Counted from the stretch's first letter, positions 48,218 through 57,880 are shown. The stretch is DNA of 64,000 nt from Haloquadratum walsbyi J07HQW1 (GCA_000415965.1 KE356560.1:1215387-1279386); one strand, 5' to 3'. Translations and numbers: made by a program. Notes: generated by a model not told the origin, from the sequence alone.

Positions 48218-48770
48218 AGGCGATAGCACACTCGTCATGGGATGAACTCGACACGATGGGAGCCACTCCAATTCCAACTCCAACTCCACGACCGGACAGC
48301 CACGAAAATTATGTCCTCATGTTTCATATCGGTCGTCTCATACTCTGCTCTGCTCTGCTGTCATGACGTTGTCCGATTGTGCACGGGGTCTTCGATCTCA
48401 ACGGACGCTTCGCGTCGACACCCCGCCGGGTAAGAAATCCGGAGAACCACCCACCACGTCCTGTCTCACTGGTCGGACGCAAATGGTGGTCCCCAGTCGG
48501 CTGAATCCCCGACCATGGAGGGACGGGCGTGATTCCGTTCCGTTGAGGCGCCCGGTCTGGGTGGGAAGGCGCACATGTACCGGGCTGGACGCGCTGAAAG
48601 CACGCCGGTGGTCATAACTCCGACGTTTGACGTTTGAGGTTTGATCTTCCACGCTCCACGCTCCCGCGAAAGCGTCCGTGAGGACCGAAGAAACGCACAA
48701 TCTTACACTCCCCTTCGAGGAATTCCACCTCTTCAGGGGGTGGGAGGAGGTCACATCTCACATCAGCCTA
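48218..48770 (+). mobile_element. Degenerate IS605-type tail with right end
   Basis: GC-rich decayed DNA between gdhA and fbp. A frame running RLRSQRTLRVDTPPGKK ... PRPWRDGRDSVPLRRP looks like the tail of an IS1341-type TnpB plus its guide-RNA region. The stretch ends in CCACCTCTTCAGGGGGTGGG followed by AGGAGGTCACATC at about 48745-48760, a hairpin plus GGAGG-TCA terminus as in the other right ends. It starts with a ~36-bp segment (48218-48254) also found at 32495-32531. No start codon or catalytic block remains. Confidence 0.5.
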
Positions 48771-48776
48771 CCCTGG

Positions 48777-49730
48777 CTATGTTTCTGTGGCGTCGACTCC
48801 ATCTCCATCTGCGAGTGCACTCTCGAGTCGGTCAACGAGTGATGGTGTTCCGACATAGACCGGCGTTCGGTCGTGAAGACCACCTGATTCGACTGCGAGT
48901 AGCGACTGTGAGCCATCTGAGGAGGCTCCACCGGCACACTCAATAATATATCCAACAGGATATCCCTCAAATTGAACACGAAGCTTTCCGGACGGGGCGT
49001 TTGTGAGCGCTGGATACCCAAAAATCCCGCCGTACGTGAGTACCTGGTTCACATCACCAATCATCGCCCCCCCATACCGGAGTTTTAGCGATGGGTCAGA
49101 CTCAATTTCATCAACGAAGGACTCGAAATCACGCGGCCAGTTTGGCACCCGTCCACCAAAGCCATACACCGTTGGCTCAGTTGGGATGCGCAGTTCCTGT
49201 TCAATCGGCTCATAACTCCCATCTTGATGAATGACGTAATCTGTAACATCACCCTCGACGGCTGCAACCATTGTTGTTGTTGCCCCATAGAGGATATATG
49301 CCGCAGCGACGAGATCAGACCCATGTGCTGGAAGCGGCGCATCGTATACCGCTACGATTGTCCCCATTGCAGCGTTTGGTTTAAGATTTGAGGAGCCATC
49401 AAGCGGGTCGACACAGACCGAAAGTCCCGATCCAGTATCGTCAACTGATGGGCGTTCCTCGCTGGCGTACTCTCCGACCCCATCAAGCGAGCCAAGACGA
49501 TTCCGAAGCAGTTTATCAGCAAACACATCTGCCTCCATTGGTGACTCCCCAGACGGATTTTCTTCATCAGTTTTGACACGTCTTCCCGGAAGTCCCCCTC
49601 GGATCTCTGGAGCTGCACGGGCAAGTATATCGAGGATTGAGCTGATTGTCTCATCATCTGTGAGTGAGACTGACTCTGTGTTAGACTCAGACGCAGACCC
49701 GGATTCAGAATTAGATGTTGATTCATTCAT
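48777..49730 (-). CDS. fbp: Class I fructose-1,6-bisphosphatase
   Basis: A 317-residue gluconeogenic phosphatase. The metal/phosphate motif VDPLDGSSN is at about 107-115, preceded by the Glu-rich [11 protein letters not shown] loop (about 86-96). The C-terminal half has [34 protein letters not shown] and the sugar-site segment [12 protein letters not shown]. About 25 N-terminal residues are Ser/Glu-rich. The enzyme removes the 1-phosphate of fructose-1,6-bisphosphate, required in haloarchaea for making hexoses from three-carbon precursors. It is a lone gene. Confidence 0.93.
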   Translation of the reverse strand: MNESTSNSESGSASESNTESVSLTDDETISSILDILARAAPEIRGGLPGRRVKTDEENPSGESPMEADVFADKLLRNRLGSLDGVGEYASEERPSVDDTGSGLSVCVDPLDGSSNLKPNAAMGTIVAVYDAPLPAHGSDLVAAAYILYGATTTMVAAVEGDVTDYVIHQDGSYEPIEQELRIPTEPTVYGFGGRVPNWPRDFESFVDEIESDPSLKLRYGGAMIGDVNQVLTYGGIFGYPALTNAPSGKLRVQFEGYPVGYIIECAGGASSDGSQSLLAVESGGLHDRTPVYVGTPSLVDRLESALADGDGVDATET

Positions 49731-49966
49731 GTATGTAAACGTATTGACGAAGCCATTCGCTTAATATCTCCGGTGAGGAATCGACATATTGCTGTTGATG
49801 ACGCTGTGTGGGTTCGGAACAACAACAAATCCAACCTGTCTTTTCACCGAAAGAGTGTATCCAATATCCATCATTACCAGCAAATGTAGGTTTTGTCCCT
49901 TCCGCCATGACGATCACAGCTGAATTAGTCGGAATATACAGGTAGCTCGATACTTACGCATCATAT

Positions 49967-50278
49967 ATGGGATTGGGAACAACTGCGAAGAAATTACAAA
50001 AAGTAACGGAGATGGCAGAAAATGTCTATCAGCGATTGAATGAACTCCGAACGCAGATTTCAGAGATGCGGGAAACAACCGGTGAAACGCAAGCGACCGT
50101 TGACCGTCTTGAGACTGAGACTGCTGAGATTCGAGCTCTCGTTGAGGCAATTGCTGATGAAGAGGATATCGACACTGAAACTGTCATCGCAAACGCGCAT
50201 ATTACCGAAGCAGAAGCAAGCGACTCGGCATCGGAATCTGGATCTGGATCTGAAATTACTCCGGACGGTCCGCAATAA
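49967..50278 (+). CDS. DUF5798-type coiled-coil protein
   Basis: A 103-residue, nearly all-helical acidic protein opening MGLGTTAKKLQKVTEMAENVYQRLNEL, followed by heptad-like repeats through about residue 75 and a Ser/Glu-rich disordered tail with repeated GSGSE. This opening is the hallmark of the haloarchaeal DUF5798 family, of unknown function. It has no neighbours on the same strand within 300 bp. Composition and coiled-coil pattern suggest a scaffold or filament-associated role, which is inference. Confidence 0.82.
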   Translation: MGLGTTAKKLQKVTEMAENVYQRLNELRTQISEMRETTGETQATVDRLETETAEIRALVEAIADEEDIDTETVIANAHITEAEASDSASESGSGSEITPDGPQ

Positions 50279-50522
50279 GTTACTCGACGGTAATCGAACC
50301 CGATTATCTCTTGGGATGCTGTGTAACATGCAATCATTCGAATAAGTCATATTGCGGTTGCGAGCGAACCCTGATTCTGCGGGTTCCTGTTTCTGCGATA
50401 ACAGCAGACACTATCTCGTATCCGTATCGTATCTGCATCTCATAATACCGTATATCGCACTGATGAGCGTCCACAGAGTACAATCCCCACAGATTGTCCT
50501 CAGTGATTTGAGAGGCGCTCAC

Positions 50523-50969
50523 TCATGAGTCAGCTTCTAGACGTGTCTCGTGTGCAACTTTGAGACAGCGGTCTTGAACAACGTCAATTCCCGCGTCAGT
50601 GGCTTGTGATGCTGCTGTGTCATGAGTAATCCCACGCTGTAACCAAAGAATCTCAACATCCCCAACGCGGGTATATCGTTCAATCACCGACTCAACGATG
50701 TCTGGTACCTCCTCTGTCGGTCGGAAGACATTGACAACGTCAATTGTGTAGTCATCTGGAACTGTTGAAAGTGAATCATACGCTGTTGTCTCGAGAATCT
50801 GCTCTGCGAACGGATTGATGGGAATAATATCATATCCGTGTCGATGAAGATACGCAGGGACATCGTGTGCCGGCTTTCCTGGTGTTGTTGAACATCCAAT
50901 AACAGCAATTGTCGTTGCTGTCAGCGCCCGCTCAATGAGTCTGTTTGTCGAATTCTCTTTCGTTGTCAT
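50523..50969 (-). CDS. CoA-binding domain protein
   Basis: A 148-residue Rossmann-type protein of the CoA_binding_2 family. TIAVIGCSTTPGKPAHDVPAYL is the first strand-loop-helix, then GYDIIPINPFA, DVVNVFRPTEEVPDIVE, ILWLQRGITHDTAA and IDVVQDRCLKVAHETRL, the last with the conserved Cys and His. These match small YccU-like proteins with a nucleotide/CoA-binding fold and unknown partner. I start at ATG 50969; the frame is open to 51005 but the added 12 residues are not conserved. The 395 bp to the next gene upstream have nothing I can identify. Confidence 0.87.
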   Translation of the reverse strand: MTTKENSTNRLIERALTATTIAVIGCSTTPGKPAHDVPAYLHRHGYDIIPINPFAEQILETTAYDSLSTVPDDYTIDVVNVFRPTEEVPDIVESVIERYTRVGDVEILWLQRGITHDTAASQATDAGIDVVQDRCLKVAHETRLEADS

Positions 50970-51364
50970 TGATTGAATCTTCATTTGTGAGCGATACACA
51001 CGCATATATAATGGTTATTATATTTTCTGTCCATTCGACAGAGGTGTACTGCAGTTTCTCATCGAGATATATAATTCATATGATAAAAATGTCTGTAATA
51101 TCTTCTTTTTATATAGTTTATACCGACGCTATGAGAGTGACACTGACGGGATGGTTCTGATACCCTTATCAATCGGCGTCTACTCGCTCATCAAAATATT
51201 CTTTAGCGCGGATATCCCAACTTTGATTCCCAATCGCCTGATTCCTGAGCGAAATTAAGTGAGTTCTGTCGCTTTGAGCCACCGAGCTTTATCATATGCA
51301 CTCTTTGAGATTCTTTCTCACCATATCTAAATAAATCGATGCTCTCTCAGCATCACGACCAGCA

Positions 51365-52228
51365 TCATATTCCGGTAACGACCACAGCCCGTCCGACAAC
51401 AAATGCTGCTGCTGCGAGAAACATGCCGCGCTTGAGCAACTGTTGCCCCCGTGCGGGCTTGTTTGGTGCCCGCCATACTCCGACCAGCATGATTAGATCC
51501 GCAGGCACGACCAAAGTGAGATACCAGATTCCAAAAATCCCAATCATGTATGGCACTGCGCTTGCAGTGACAGCAATTAAAAGCACTCCCGTTGCAATCC
51601 GATGTGCAGGTATCACTCCAATCACAATCGGCAGTGTCTGAAGTCCTTCCTCACGGTCACCGTCAAGATCCTCAATATCTTTAATTATCTCTCGGGTCAC
51701 TGTTGCGAGAGCAGCCAAGGTAAATAGAACAACTACACCGAGGTCAGTCACTCGAGTCACTGCTGCGGCTCCAAACAAGAACGTTGAGCCAGTGAGGTAT
51801 GCAACGATTGCATTCCCAATGCCAGGGAGACCTTTGAATAACTCGGTGTATACGACTAATGCGAGTAGATTCACCATCGCAAGTGCAATCGCAACAACAG
51901 GAAGCACCAACGTTGAGGCGATGGCAGCGATAAACAATAATCCACTGAATACAACAGCCCCTCGTTCACTGATAGCTCCGCGAGGAATTGGTCTCATTGG
52001 GCGGTTGATTCGGTCGATTGTGCGATCGAAGTAATCGTTAATTGCGTTTCCGGCTGCAGTCGCAAATATTGTCGCTGCAACAGCACCGATCACGTGGGTG
52101 GCTGTTACTGCGAGCCCACCAGCGACAAATGCCCCGGTGAATGTGAGAATCCCTGCTGCGACCGCGTTCCCAATCCGCATGAGGTCAACAGCCCCACGGA
52201 TCGTACCCCGGACGTGATTATCCATCAA
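51365..52228 (-). CDS. Digeranylgeranylglyceryl-phosphate synthase (UbiA family)
   Basis: A 287-residue membrane prenyltransferase with about eight helices. The first Asp motif is NAINDYFDRTIDRINRPMRPIPRG (around 60-83), and the second is TREIIKDIEDLDGDREEGLQTLPI (around 178-200). Presence of both motifs and of the RPIPRG sequence is typical of the archaeal enzyme that adds the second geranylgeranyl chain to glyceryl phosphate to make the core ether lipid. MenA in the same window is a related but clearly different UbiA member. It stands alone here. Confidence 0.87.
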   Translation of the reverse strand: MMDNHVRGTIRGAVDLMRIGNAVAAGILTFTGAFVAGGLAVTATHVIGAVAATIFATAAGNAINDYFDRTIDRINRPMRPIPRGAISERGAVVFSGLLFIAAIASTLVLPVVAIALAMVNLLALVVYTELFKGLPGIGNAIVAYLTGSTFLFGAAAVTRVTDLGVVVLFTLAALATVTREIIKDIEDLDGDREEGLQTLPIVIGVIPAHRIATGVLLIAVTASAVPYMIGIFGIWYLTLVVPADLIMLVGVWRAPNKPARGQQLLKRGMFLAAAAFVVGRAVVVTGI

Positions 52229-52402
52229 TATAGTTTGCGATAATCGTGAAAATAAGTGACCCGAAATGACTCCTCACCATGGTTCATATCTTTGTCTGTA
52301 TGTGTATCCGACGTCTTAATTCCAGTATTATAATATCGGTATTATATTAGTTTTGATAGGTCATCCGATACTTCTGATTAGACTTATTGATGGTATCACC
52401 GA

Positions 52403-53340
52403 ATGCGGAGAGTTGGTGACACGATACGTGTTCTTTATGTGGAAAGTGACAATAATTTCGCTGAGACAGTATCAACATTTCTTGAAGAGAACTATGAGCG
52501 CTTCATTCAACTCTCTGAGAGGTCGTTTCATTGTATCCTGTCAGAGTACAACCTCCCAAGCGAGACGGAATCCAATTTACCCAAATTGCCCAGGATAGAT
52601 ATACCGAATTGTCATTGATTATTCTCACCGATGACAGCAGTGAGGATGTCGCTAGAAGGGCGATCTCAGCCGGCGTTACCGACTATCTTTGAAACCAACG
52701 CGTGAGTGAGCGATATAAACTTCTCGCGACTCATATCCTCGATGTTATCATGGATGTTCCAGAAAACCCACAGAGAGACACAGCTAGACGTGTCAGTGAC
52801 GCCGTTCGTGAGGTTATCACAACTGCTGGTGGGTCCACATGTCCTGAGGTGGTCAATCGAACTGTCTGTCAGACTCTCGTTGACACCGATATTTATCGAT
52901 GTAGTATGCTTGCCACCATTGATATCAAGATAGCACAACTCAAACCACAGGCTATCACTGCGACGGACATAGGCTACTGTGATGAAATAACGACGCCAAC
53001 TGATGAGTTCTTCTCTGAGCTGCTTTGTTGAATGGCGGTGCTGACCGAGGGTGAGGTGAGGGGGAGGGGGTCGGAATTTGAGTCGACTTGCTGGCAATTG
53101 TTGTGAGTGATCTCAAGATTGGTCTCGTCTCACCGTGGCTCAGAGACCGCTTTTCAACACGGCACTCTGAGCACATCCCCAATATTGCTGCTGTTCGAGA
53201 GAATCAGGTCATGCCCACACAGAATATCAGCGAAGAAATGTCTATCACAATATGTGAAAAATTAACCACACGTGAGTTCCGAGCCGTTGTTGTTATTAGT
53301 CACAGGAGCGCTTATCAGATCGCTGAACAATCCGATTGAT
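52403..53340 (+). pseudogene. Broken Bat-like sensor/regulator (receiver + GAF remnants)
   Basis: Successive frames rebuild a receiver domain: DTIRVLYVESDNNFAETVSTFLEEN, then CILSEYNLPSE, a frame change, LIILTDDSSEDVARRAISAGVTDYL and a TGA stop at about 52690. They continue with NQRVSERYKLLATHIL, a GAF-like part (VSDAVREVITTAGGSTCPEVVNRTVCQTLVDTD...) and a distant tail ending near 53338. The order matches haloarchaeal Bat-type sensory proteins with receiver, PAS/GAF and HTH-10 parts. The HTH end is not recognisable. Multiple stops and shifts make it a pseudogene. Confidence 0.72.
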
Positions 53341-53432
53341 GTCTATTGCCGTTTCTGAGTGCGTGTGATAATAATAGGGTGATAATATCCATAGATGCAA
53401 CGTGTTATCCGTGTTGCACTAGTGATATACAT

Positions 53433-53903
53433 ATGACAATATCTACTGGCGACTCTGTGACGATCGAGTATACTGCTCGGACAGGCGATGGTGATGTTTT
53501 CGACACTTCACGACAGTCAATTGCGACAAAAGTAGGGCTTACCGAGACCCACCCTGACCGCGAGTACGAAGCATTTACATTTGAAGTCGGAGGTGGAGTG
53601 GTCATCGAAGGACTCGATGAGGCATTAATTGGACTTGAGGAGGGTGCCCGGTCGACTGTGACCGTCTCACCGCAGAGAGCATACGGTGAATGGAAACAAA
53701 GTCGCGTGCGTGAATATGATGCCGATAATGTCGAGATAGCTGGTGGTACCATCGAGGAAGGGTCACATATCAGATCTGATGATGGTACTGTTGCAGAAAT
53801 TACCCATGCTGGTCCAGATATTGTTCGAGTTGATCATAATAATCCACTTGCCGGCAATACAGTGCGATTTGAAATCGAAATTATTCGCGTAGACACAGCT
53901 TGA
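53433..53903 (+). CDS. FKBP-type peptidyl-prolyl isomerase (SlyD-like)
   Basis: A 156-residue protein folding factor of the SlyD/FKBP family. TGDSVTIEYTARTGDGDVFDTSRQ (about 5-28), the FKBP block AFTFEVGGGVVIEGLDEALIGLEEGARSTVTVSPQRAYGE (about 49-88) and the inserted chaperone flap between are intact, with the C-terminal strand VRFEIEIIRV. It catalyses cis-trans isomerisation of prolyl bonds. I start at ATG 53433; the frame open to 53346 covers a non-conserved region and possible promoter. It is wedged between a pseudogene and an IS remnant. Confidence 0.92.
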   Translation: MTISTGDSVTIEYTARTGDGDVFDTSRQSIATKVGLTETHPDREYEAFTFEVGGGVVIEGLDEALIGLEEGARSTVTVSPQRAYGEWKQSRVREYDADNVEIAGGTIEEGSHIRSDDGTVAEITHAGPDIVRVDHNNPLAGNTVRFEIEIIRVDTA

Positions 53904-54434
53904 CATCCACCTCCGGCCCAAGGCGGAAGGAATCCCATCGCCTGGTTGGGAGTATCAGGTTTGCAGACTCCAAATCCCAATACCAAGCCAAGCCAGGACA
54001 CCGTTGGAATCGGTGTGTGGTCGGTCACTGAGCAATCTCCAGGGAGTGCCAAACCCCGCCCCCGCCCCCGGGACTCCTCTCTTCAATTGAAGCGAGGAGC
54101 TTGTGTTGGTTGTGTCACAAGAGCTTCGATCAGTGTCACCGTCGAGTAGGACTCGAAGGGGCTGGTGAATACTGTCGTGGATGTGAATTGACGTGTCCCA
54201 CCAATCACTGAGACAGGGGAATCCGGTGAGGACAGATTCACTGCCTGTCGTGTGGATCTCCCAGTTCTGGGTGTTGATTTCGATAAGTTGCTCACCCGTG
54301 TATTTGATGGGTTTGTCATCGTCGTCGCTTTTGACATTGTGGATGGCTTGGTTCTGGAGCGTCGAGTAGAGCGGGTTGTCGATGTTGCCAGTCGTGATCG
54401 ACGAAGAGAGCGAGCCGTCTTCCCAGCCGTCCAC
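53903..54434 (-). mobile_element. IS605-type right end with inverted TnpB-like fragment
   Basis: On the minus strand the sequence ends at 53903 in GCCGGAGGTGGATGTCAA, preceded by a CCGCC/GGCGG hairpin, as in right ends. Going inward, a minus-strand frame (54434 to about 54080) reads GNIDNPLYSTLQNQAIHNVK, then TGEQLIEINTQNWEIHTTGS and DTSIHIHDSIHQPLRVLLDG. This resembles an N-terminal TnpB wedge domain, oriented oppositely to the catalytic fragment next to it. It is a shuffled relic. Confidence 0.5.
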
Positions 54435-55182
54435 GAGCCATTGCTTGCACTCGCAGAGAATCTCGACGACAAGACAGCGGGTATCGACCTCGGTACCGGC
54501 AACTACCTCGCCATCGCCTCCGGCGGTGGCGACGCTGAGTTGTGTCTAGGGAGCGTGCTAAAACAACACAAACCTACTTTATCCGTGATGAGTACGACAA
54601 AGAGGGCGAGAACGGTCCGCCACGCCGTGTGTCCCGTGTCCGAAAACCCTCCTGCTCCTGCAGACCCTTGCCACATGCATCGACAACAAGATTGGTCGTA
54701 TTGCTATCGGTGATGGTGGGTCAAGTCAGATTCGAGAGGACGAGAACGGTGACTCGCGGAATTGGGGAAACGTGTGAACACGAAACTCCACGGATTGGAG
54801 TTCGGCCGATTCATTACATTGCTTGAGTATAACTCTGAGACAGACGGCATCCCCCGTTGACCGCGTGAGTGAGATACGTCGCAGACGTGTTCGTGTTGTG
54901 GTCAGAAGCGTGGTGCGAACCGCGTGGAACGTGGCTTGTGTGTGAGTTTCACACCGCAGAACTCACAGGTGAATAGGGCGGTAAATACTCGCAGACAGAT
55001 AACTCAAAGTTCAAACTCAAACCCAGACTCCTCCGATATGAAATATAAGTTTTGATCGTCTGGCAGAAAGAGGAGCCTCTCTGTTCACCCACATCCTCAG
55101 GTCATTCCACCCGAGAGGTAGGTTGCGAGCTGTCATCTCCCAACGCTCCGGAGTCTTCGCCGAAAGGCGGGGAAGATATCAA
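54420..55182 (+). pseudogene. tnpB: Decayed tnpB catalytic part with right end
   Basis: Plus-strand frames read ALAENLDDKTAGIDLGTGNY, the first RuvC block with its Asp, then LAIASGGGDAEL. A frame change follows, then IRDEYDKEGENG, IGDGGSSQIREDE, LHGLEFGRFITLLEYN and finally the zinc finger start CSCCGQKRGANRVERGLCV at about 54892-54950. The end GGCGGGGAAGATATCAA at 55166-55182 is the right-end terminus. Several stops and shifts disable it. It lies between the inverted fragment at 53.9-54.4 kb and tRNA-Lys. Confidence 0.72.
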
Positions 55183-55265
55183 TTTGCCGAACTGCGGAGA
55201 TGTACCATTTGATTTGCTTGTAGTTAAAATTATAATAAAAGCACAATCTATATTCGATCGATAAA

Positions 55266-55341
55266 CGGGCCGGGAGGGATTTGAACCCTCGATCCTCTGG
55301 TTAAAAGCCAGATGCTTTGGGCCAATCTAAGCTACCAGCCC
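55266..55341 (-). tRNA. tRNA-Lys (TTT anticodon)
   Basis: On the minus strand GGGCTGG pairs with CCGGCCC to form the acceptor stem (one G-T pair), D-arm TAGCTTAGATTGG, anticodon stem-loop CTGGCTTTTAACCAG with TTT in the loop centre, and T-arm GAGGGTTCAAATCCCTC. A 3' CCA is not encoded. The T-loop GGTTCAAATCC is standard. No intron is apparent. Confidence 0.96.
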
Positions 55342-55570
55342 ATATTTCATTGCTAGTAACTCAGCTATAAAAGAGCTTCAATTTATGAGTAATTGTGAAT
55401 CCATCTTATAGACGTATCCATCAGATTCACCTCTCTGGTATGACGTCCATCATCACCATCGCTTGAGCAGTCTGTTTTGATTTCACTCTGATGCTGATTA
55501 CCGATGCAAATGACAATGATACTTATACTCACAACAACAATAACAATGATACCGACTGAGACACTCCCTG

Positions 55571-57010
55571 TTATGATGATCTCAGGCGACGCATCCGTCT
55601 GAGAGTCCGTCGAATCTCAGTCGAAATCCAGCGTCGATGAAGAATCACCTCTGTTGTTCCCCAAACGAAGATTAAGAGAATATCCATACTGAAATAAACG
55701 AGACTCCAAGGAGCCATCCAAATTGGCTTCACCCATTGTGAGACACCTTGCCACGTCTCAGCGAACTCCAAAGCAACTGAATCAAGCGGTGTTCCACTCA
55801 TCGTTGTTTTGATCCACTCAGGGAATGTCGGCGTCCCTGCGTCAATCCCGGTCCCAGTTCCAGGTGTCTCTCCAGCGCTTCCTGACAGTTGGTATGATCC
55901 AGAAACGTTTTGATCAAGCATTGTTGGTCCGCCGGGTTCATTCCCATATGATGCGCGTTCAACGTCAAACGGTGCCCACGGCGTGTACACTTCCCAGACA
56001 ATCTCACCTGTCGGTGTTACCTCGATCACACGATGACCAAGTGAATCGACAATCAGCGTATTGCCGTTTGGCAGACGGTCCGCATCACGTGGCCAGTTCA
56101 GTTGCTCATCACCTACCACCCACACCTGTTGCCACTGACACTCTCCTGTGTCACTCCGAGTGACGCAACTATACTCGACAACTCGGTCATTTTCGCTATC
56201 TGCAACGAGGATTGTCGGCGTCTCAATTTGTGATTCAAGATACTGTGGGTCATGTTGTTCATGCAAGATTGTGTGTTTCTGGTCGGCTCCGAGTTGCATT
56301 GTAATATCCTTTGTTGAGCGATTGACAACGATAACCTGATCAAAATTTCGCGGTGAGACAAGATATTCTCCATCTGCAATTTTATCGACATCATTCACAT
56401 GACTCCAGTCTTTGTTCATCCCACCATCTGTCTGATTTGGATAGTGATTTTTGAAATACCATTCCCAGACGATTTCGTCTTTTGATAGATCATAAATGAA
56501 TAGCCGGTCGTTGCTGGTTTCATTCTCGGTATCGTACTCACGCATATTTGCGACAAGCAGCTGATCATCATTGATCAAATCCACGTCGTGTGTGTCTGTA
56601 ATGCTGAAATTCTGTTGCCAGACTCGGTCTTTACTCTCAGGACGGAGTTCATATACAAGTGTTCGCTCAGGGACAGTATTGACAGCCAGGATATTTCCGT
56701 TCGGGAGTGGGTCGACATTATAAAACCAACTGACGCCACGCTTTGAGCCATTATAGATCCACTTTGGTTGGGCCTGTTCGTCAATTGAGACAAGTCGGGC
56801 TGGCTTCTTTGTTGCTCCCTCACCTTGGAAGTGAAATCCCTGAACAGCGACATACGTCGTCCCACGTGCTGGGTCTTCGACGGTTCCGGTCTGGATCTCA
56901 GGCGGGTCATAGGCTGCTGTGAGGACCACACCTGCTCCAAATGAGGTAATGATAACAAAACAGAGAAATCCGCGGAGGAGCCACATTGGTGATATCGGAG
57001 AGAGAGACAT
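55571..57010 (-). CDS. Arylsulfotransferase (ASST)-like membrane-anchored beta-propeller
   Basis: A 479-residue protein. One N-terminal membrane segment (GFLCFVIITSFGAGVVLTAAY) is followed by a repeat region reminiscent of a six-blade propeller with LPNGNILAVN, INDDQLLVANMREYD, VNDVDKIADGEYLVSPRNFDQVIVVN and LPNGNTLIVDSLGHRVIEVTPTGEIVWEVY. A second hydrophobic segment lies near residues 435-455 (IWMAPWSLVYFSMDILLIFVWG), then a basic tail. The motifs match the arylsulfotransferase/NHL-like family found in haloarchaea. True sulfotransferase activity is doubtful, because I can point to no catalytic His beyond HDVDLIND and HVNDV. Function is best left open. Confidence 0.78.
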   Translation of the reverse strand: MSLSPISPMWLLRGFLCFVIITSFGAGVVLTAAYDPPEIQTGTVEDPARGTTYVAVQGFHFQGEGATKKPARLVSIDEQAQPKWIYNGSKRGVSWFYNVDPLPNGNILAVNTVPERTLVYELRPESKDRVWQQNFSITDTHDVDLINDDQLLVANMREYDTENETSNDRLFIYDLSKDEIVWEWYFKNHYPNQTDGGMNKDWSHVNDVDKIADGEYLVSPRNFDQVIVVNRSTKDITMQLGADQKHTILHEQHDPQYLESQIETPTILVADSENDRVVEYSCVTRSDTGECQWQQVWVVGDEQLNWPRDADRLPNGNTLIVDSLGHRVIEVTPTGEIVWEVYTPWAPFDVERASYGNEPGGPTMLDQNVSGSYQLSGSAGETPGTGTGIDAGTPTFPEWIKTTMSGTPLDSVALEFAETWQGVSQWVKPIWMAPWSLVYFSMDILLIFVWGTTEVILHRRWISTEIRRTLRRMRRLRSS

Positions 57011-57217
57011 TGTTGTGGATTCCAGTCATTGAACAGTGTATAAGTTGTGTTCTCAGGTCGGCAGGGACCCTATCATCATACTCTCCGAGATACTCGAAAC
57101 AATCGAAAATCTGAGATTGAATCTGGAATCTGGATCTGGATCTGGATCTGAAACGGACGCCCAGGAGTGTAAAGCAGAATAAGATTTAATTTCTTGTTGG
57201 ACAAGTTAGCAAATACC

Positions 57218-57523
57218 ATGATAACCAAACTCGAAAAAGAGGCAAATATGCTGAATCGTCATCTAGAGATTTTGAGATTGGTCATCGACAGTGAACCGAT
57301 TGGCATCGTCACAATGTCAAATAAGACCGGCTATCCACATCATAAGGTTCGATACTCTCTCCGTATTCTTGAAGAGGAGAACCTCATTGACCCCTCCAGT
57401 CAAGGTGCGGTCACGACTGAGCAGACTAATGAATTCGTTGAAAAACTGGATACCAGACTTGATGAGATTGAGCGGAAACTCACCGAGATGAAAATCGAAA
57501 AGCCAGTCGACAGTGAGAATTAG
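57218..57523 (+). CDS. Small winged-helix-like regulator with coiled-coil tail
   Basis: A 101-residue protein. MLNRHLEILRLVIDSEPIGIVTMSNKTGYPHHKVRYSLRILEEENLIDPSSQGAVTT is a typical winged-helix arrangement with recognition helix PHHKVRYSLRILEEE. The end NEFVEKLDTRLDEIERKLTEMK is a coiled coil for dimerisation. A shorter relative of its second half lies at 57916-58107. I start at ATG 57218; TTG at 57194 would add eight residues. The immediate upstream DNA holds a GGATCT tandem repeat (about 57131-57154). Confidence 0.75.
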   Translation: MITKLEKEANMLNRHLEILRLVIDSEPIGIVTMSNKTGYPHHKVRYSLRILEEENLIDPSSQGAVTTEQTNEFVEKLDTRLDEIERKLTEMKIEKPVDSEN

Positions 57524-57756
57524 GATCCATCGATATCTGTTTTTGGAATTTATTTTCCTTCGTGAGTACCCCGGTCGTCACATCAATATATTGAATATAC
57601 CGGCTAAATCACACCCACACCGACCGATATCTCATCTGGGGAGTTAATCACGCATAAATGTCGGAGAAATAAGAGTTAATCCGCTTATTAAACAGCATGA
57701 TAGATCGTGTTGAGAGGGGGAGGTTAGGATGATGCGTCGCCATTTAGGGATCCTAA

Positions 57757-57880
57757 CAGTTGTTGGGACTGTGATTTCTGTCTCCGAAGTTGCAGCGGAA
57801 CGCGCAACCGGGGCGTTCCAGGTAAAATCACTCTGAGTGTAGGCTCAGAGAAAAACACTGGTCATATTATCACCGACTGG
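57757..57880 (-). repeat. Dispersed hairpin repeat, copy 6
   Basis: Reading the plus strand: AACAGTTGTTGGGACTGTGA, TTTCTGTCTCCGAAG, the hairpin GGAACGC-gcaaccgg-GGCGTTCC (about 57797-57820), CTGAGTGTAGGCTCAGAGAA and CACTGGTCATATTATC. The first parts match copy 5, the last the reverse complement of copy 2. It ends just before the region where the truncated winged-helix duplicate starts. The remaining parts of 57524-57915 have no other feature I recognise. Confidence 0.72.

Noticed and set aside
50334..50522. 62-residue open frame on the minus strand adjacent to the CoA-binding gene
   Set aside because: It starts with GTG directly after the preceding stop, is not acidic, and shows no motif; chance ORF more likely.
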